Of a DNA stretch of 64,000 bases, positions 63,913-64,000 are shown one piece after another. Source of the DNA: Cyclobacterium amurskyense (lineage in GTDB: Bacteria; Bacteroidota; Bacteroidia; Cytophagales; Cyclobacteriaceae); contig NZ_CP012040.1 in assembly GCF_001050135.1 (NCBI RefSeq), positions 2,205,001-2,269,000 of the forward strand, given 5' to 3'. A program made the position numbers and the translations under genes. The notes below the pieces were generated by a model, which ran no database searches, was not told the origin of the DNA, and worked only from the letters and a program-made list of their open reading frames with translations. The first letter of the stretch is position 1. Each line of letters begins with the position of its first letter.

Positions 63913-64000
63913 ATGAGAGAAATGAAGAAAAATAATCAAACGAATTACGTAGCTGCAGGAATCGCAATCGGAACAGGCATAGGGGCAACAATAGGAGTTG
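63913..64000 (+). CDS. Partial gene, N-terminus only (glycine-rich membrane segment)
   Basis: Starts at an ATG at 63913 and runs off the window. The visible residues include NNQTNYVAAGIAIGTGIGAT, a Gly-x3-Gly patterned hydrophobic stretch. A second ATG at 63922 (MKKNNQTN) is an equally good start. Too little is seen to name it. Confidence 0.5.
   Translation, partial: MREMKKNNQTNYVAAGIAIGTGIGATIGV

Overview
The window looks like chromosomal DNA of a marine or soil member of the Bacteroidota, most likely order Cytophagales (Cyclobacteriaceae-like). The signs are a FecI/FecR/SusC/SusD polysaccharide locus, a lamin-tail surface protein, a DUF4221 lipoprotein, A+T-rich spacers, weak Shine-Dalgarno sites, and the gene order rimP-nusA-infB / cysS. 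The family-level placement is inference.

Region 1 (1-1752): the 3' half of a 23S rRNA, a 5S rRNA and a strong terminator close an rRNA operon. Region 2 (1910-15371): a polysaccharide-utilisation locus: ECF sigma factor, FecR anti-sigma factor, SusC with an STN signalling domain, SusD, a DUF1961 (YesU-type) protein, a DUF4962/heparinase II-III-like lyase, a type I sulfatase and a DUF4221 lipoprotein. The likely substrate is a sulfated, uronate-containing glycan. Region 3 (15372-29253): accessory ground. It holds a RelB/ParE-type toxin-antitoxin pair between two direct repeats, a Tat-exported oxidoreductase, a G+C-rich amidohydrolase that looks acquired, Hsp20, a GH109-like protein with a second amidohydrolase, and a DctPQM TRAP transporter. 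Many dispersed repeats and gene fragments lie in the spacers.

Region 4 (29340-53668): mostly core genes. There is a 1753-aa lamin-tail cell-surface protein, asd, a THUMP-like methyltransferase, a TetR-TolC-HlyD-OsmC-ABC efflux operon (YbhGFSR type, with YbhF split into two genes), the infB-nusA-rimP operon, cysS, an M28 peptidase and galK.

Region 5 (53669-64000): the most unusual part. A TcmP/DUF5131 pair is followed by a row of single accessory genes (HNH nuclease, HigBA-type pair, unknown genes, a RhuM/Fic-Doc protein broken by a stop codon, a small LMW-PTP-like protein). These genes are separated by copies of one structured repeat. Each better-preserved copy starts with a conserved 35-nt hairpin, continues into a GTGTGCCC sequence like a group II intron 5' end, and finishes with a domain V/VI-like 3' end just upstream of the next start codon. 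No reverse transcriptase or integrase is visible. The arrangement resembles an integron cassette array, but the spacer is a miniature group II intron-like RNA. It is the best candidate here for something undescribed.
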